Positions 5,951 to 6,830 of a stretch of DNA of 6,830 nucleotides are shown here, one piece after another. The number at the start of each line of letters is the position of its first letter. The stretch's first letter is position 1. The notes under the pieces were generated by a model. It was given only the letters and a program-made list of their open reading frames with translations. It ran no database searches and was not told the DNA's origin. The position numbers were made by a program, and so were the translations under genes. The DNA lies in contig CAXTZG010000145.1 in NCBI GenBank assembly GCA_964248625.1, forward strand, positions 1 to 6,830, in the 5' to 3' direction. Origin of the DNA: Lichenicola sp964248625. GTDB taxonomy: Bacteria > Pseudomonadota > Alphaproteobacteria > Acetobacterales > Acetobacteraceae.

Positions 5951-6451
5951 ATGCCCAGCCCGCCCACCCAGCCGACCGCGCCTGCCGCGACGCCGCCCGA
6001 CTTCAACATCCGGCCGCCCGCCGATGCCGCGCCAGCACCTGCCGCACCCGCCCCCGCGACGGGGCTGGCGTCAGGCGCCACGACGCAGGCCGGCACGCCG
6101 ATCAGTGCTGCCGGCCTGCCCGGGGAAGCGGGCCTGTCGAGCACCGGAACGGTGATCGGGGTCGCGATCCTGCTGGTGCTGGCGGTGGCGATCTTCTTCG
6201 TGCGCGGCGCGGTGCGCTCGCACCTGATCGCCGCCCGCGCCTCGCCGTCCGCCGCCGGCAGCGCCGGATGGGCGCTGTTCGGGTTCCTGGTCTCGCTGTC
6301 GGTGCTGATCGTGTTCGGGCTGATCGGCAGCCTGTGGCAGGTGCTCGCCTTCACCGTGCCGCTGCTGCTGCTCATCCTGGTGATGCTGATCCTGTTCGTG
6401 ATGCTCTACCGGGCCGCCGCACGCGGGCGGACCGCGCGCCGGACCCGCTGA
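5951..6451 (+). CDS. Small membrane protein, Pro/Ala-rich N-terminus and three TM helices
   Basis: I do not recognise a named family. The 166-residue protein has a low-complexity Pro/Ala/Thr-rich N-terminal segment (about 1-50) and then three strongly hydrophobic helices at about 66-84 (VIGVAILLVLAVAIFFV), 106-128 (WALFGFLVSLSVLIVFGLIG) and 131-152 (LAFTVPLLLLILVMLILFVM). Positive charges cluster after the first helix (RGAVRSHLIAAR, 85-96) and at the C-terminus (RAAARGRTARRTR), so by the positive-inside rule the loop between helices 1 and 2 and the tail are cytoplasmic and the Pro/Ala-rich part faces the periplasm. There is no cleavable signal peptide. It sits 28 bases after the VWA-like gene and 21 before the tubulin-like gene. 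A role as membrane partner or anchor of those proteins is inferred from position only. Confidence 0.83.
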   Translation: MPSPPTQPTAPAATPPDFNIRPPADAAPAPAAPAPATGLASGATTQAGTPISAAGLPGEAGLSSTGTVIGVAILLVLAVAIFFVRGAVRSHLIAARASPSAAGSAGWALFGFLVSLSVLIVFGLIGSLWQVLAFTVPLLLLILVMLILFVMLYRAAARGRTARRTR

Positions 6452-6456
6452 CGTCC

Positions 6457-6464
6457 AAGGAGGA
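6457..6464 (+). promoter_or_regulatory. Strong Shine-Dalgarno AAGGAGGA before the tubulin-like gene
   Basis: AAGGAGGA, nearly a full complement of the 16S 3' end, is eight bases upstream of the ATG at 6473. It is the best ribosome site in the window and fixes the start of the tubulin-like gene. The other genes of the run have weak or partial sites, so this product is likely made at a higher rate per transcript. Confidence 0.85.
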
Positions 6465-6472
6465 CCGCCGCC

Positions 6473-6830
6473 ATGTCGTCCACCCAGATCCCCACCCAGC
6501 CCGTGCCCGACGCCGACGCGCGCGCGGTCGCCCGGCGCGTGCAGCCGACCCTGTTCGTGGGGCTCGGCGGCACCGGCATGCAGATCCTGCTGCGCCTGCG
6601 CCGGCGCATCCTCCAGGGCGACTGGAACGGGCGGCGCATCGACGACCTGTCGCGGTTCCCGATCGCCTCCTTCGTGTATTTCGACACCGACCTGCGCACC
6701 GGCATCGAGAGCGACCGCCAGCAGAACAGCGACCCGCTCGCCCGCATCGTCGCCTTCCGCGAGAACGAGCGGCTGCAGCACGCGGTCGACGTCAAGCGCT
6801 ACATGAAGGACATCGACCGCTACCCGCTGA
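6473..6830 (+). CDS. Tubulin/FtsZ-like GTPase, N-terminal part, cut by window edge
   Basis: The first 119 residues are visible and run off the right edge. After a short polar leader (1-24), TLFVGLGGTGMQILLRLRRR (26-45) is a strand, a Gly-rich GLGGTG loop and a helix. This corresponds to the nucleotide-binding first loop of tubulin/FtsZ folds (GVGGGGxNAV in FtsZ). ASFVYFDTDLR (65-75) then occupies the place of the FtsZ strand and loop VxFxAxNTDxQ, keeping the T-D pair. The pattern fits the bacterial tubulin-like proteins of the Pfam Tubulin_2 type, which usually run to many hundreds of residues and bind GTP. The GTPase signature GGGTGSG and the C-terminal domain would lie beyond the edge, so GTPase activity and polymerisation cannot be judged. 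Family membership rests on these two motifs and on the adjacent VWA-like and TM genes, the usual company of such proteins. Confidence 0.83.
   Translation, partial: MSSTQIPTQPVPDADARAVARRVQPTLFVGLGGTGMQILLRLRRRILQGDWNGRRIDDLSRFPIASFVYFDTDLRTGIESDRQQNSDPLARIVAFRENERLQHAVDVKRYMKDIDRYPL

Noticed and set aside
5227..6375. 382-codon minus-strand frame across the VWA-like and three-TM genes
   Set aside because: It runs antisense to two well-supported genes and is dominated by Gln/His/Arg repeats, including long QRQQ-type stretches, with no recognisable domain.
5917..6455. Repeated CGCTGACGTC at the stops of the VWA-like gene (5917-5926) and the three-TM gene (6446-6455)
   Set aside because: It is only ten bases and includes Arg-stop codons plus the palindrome GACGTC. 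Without further copies it is likely coincidence.

Overview
The window is very GC-rich, with third codon positions almost all G or C. It is densely packed with genes and carries LPS genes (a family 9 glycosyltransferase and lpxB), so it comes from a Gram-negative bacterium. Codon use, a stand-alone hisI without hisE, and the protein flavour suggest an alphaproteobacterium, perhaps Acetobacteraceae or other Rhodospirillales. The taxon is an inference; no rRNA or other marker gene is present.

Layout. The left edge (1-457, minus strand) is the N-terminal part of a family 9 (heptosyltransferase-type) glycosyltransferase. It is divergent from everything else. After a short divergent spacer, seven plus-strand genes run to the right edge with no gap above 28 nt and no recognisable terminator: ygfZ (497-1327), hisI (1324-1710), lpxB (1700-2872), a cytoplasmic CxxC-containing, possibly propeller-like protein (2901-4373), a secreted and membrane-anchored degenerate VWA-like protein (4363-5922), a three-TM protein with a Pro/Ala-rich N-terminus (5951-6451), and the start of a tubulin/FtsZ-like GTPase (6473 to the edge). 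The junctions are a 4-nt ATGA overlap, an 11-nt overlap, a 28-nt gap, an 11-nt overlap, a 28-nt gap and a 21-nt gap, which suggests one polycistronic unit.

The first three genes are housekeeping: Fe-S cluster maturation, histidine biosynthesis and lipid A biosynthesis. The last four look like one module. It would comprise a predicted nucleotide-binding tubulin-like protein in the cytoplasm, two membrane proteins, one of them exposing a VWA-like domain to the periplasm, and a soluble accessory protein. Tubulin-like proteins encoded next to VWA proteins have been proposed computationally to form membrane-remodelling systems. I know of no established function for this particular four-gene arrangement, and it is the most interesting content of the window.

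There is one assembly blemish: ten N bases at 5333-5342 inside the VWA-like gene. Two perfect GC-rich inverted repeats lie at the start of that same gene. I saw no tRNA, rRNA, CRISPR array, insertion sequence or attachment site.
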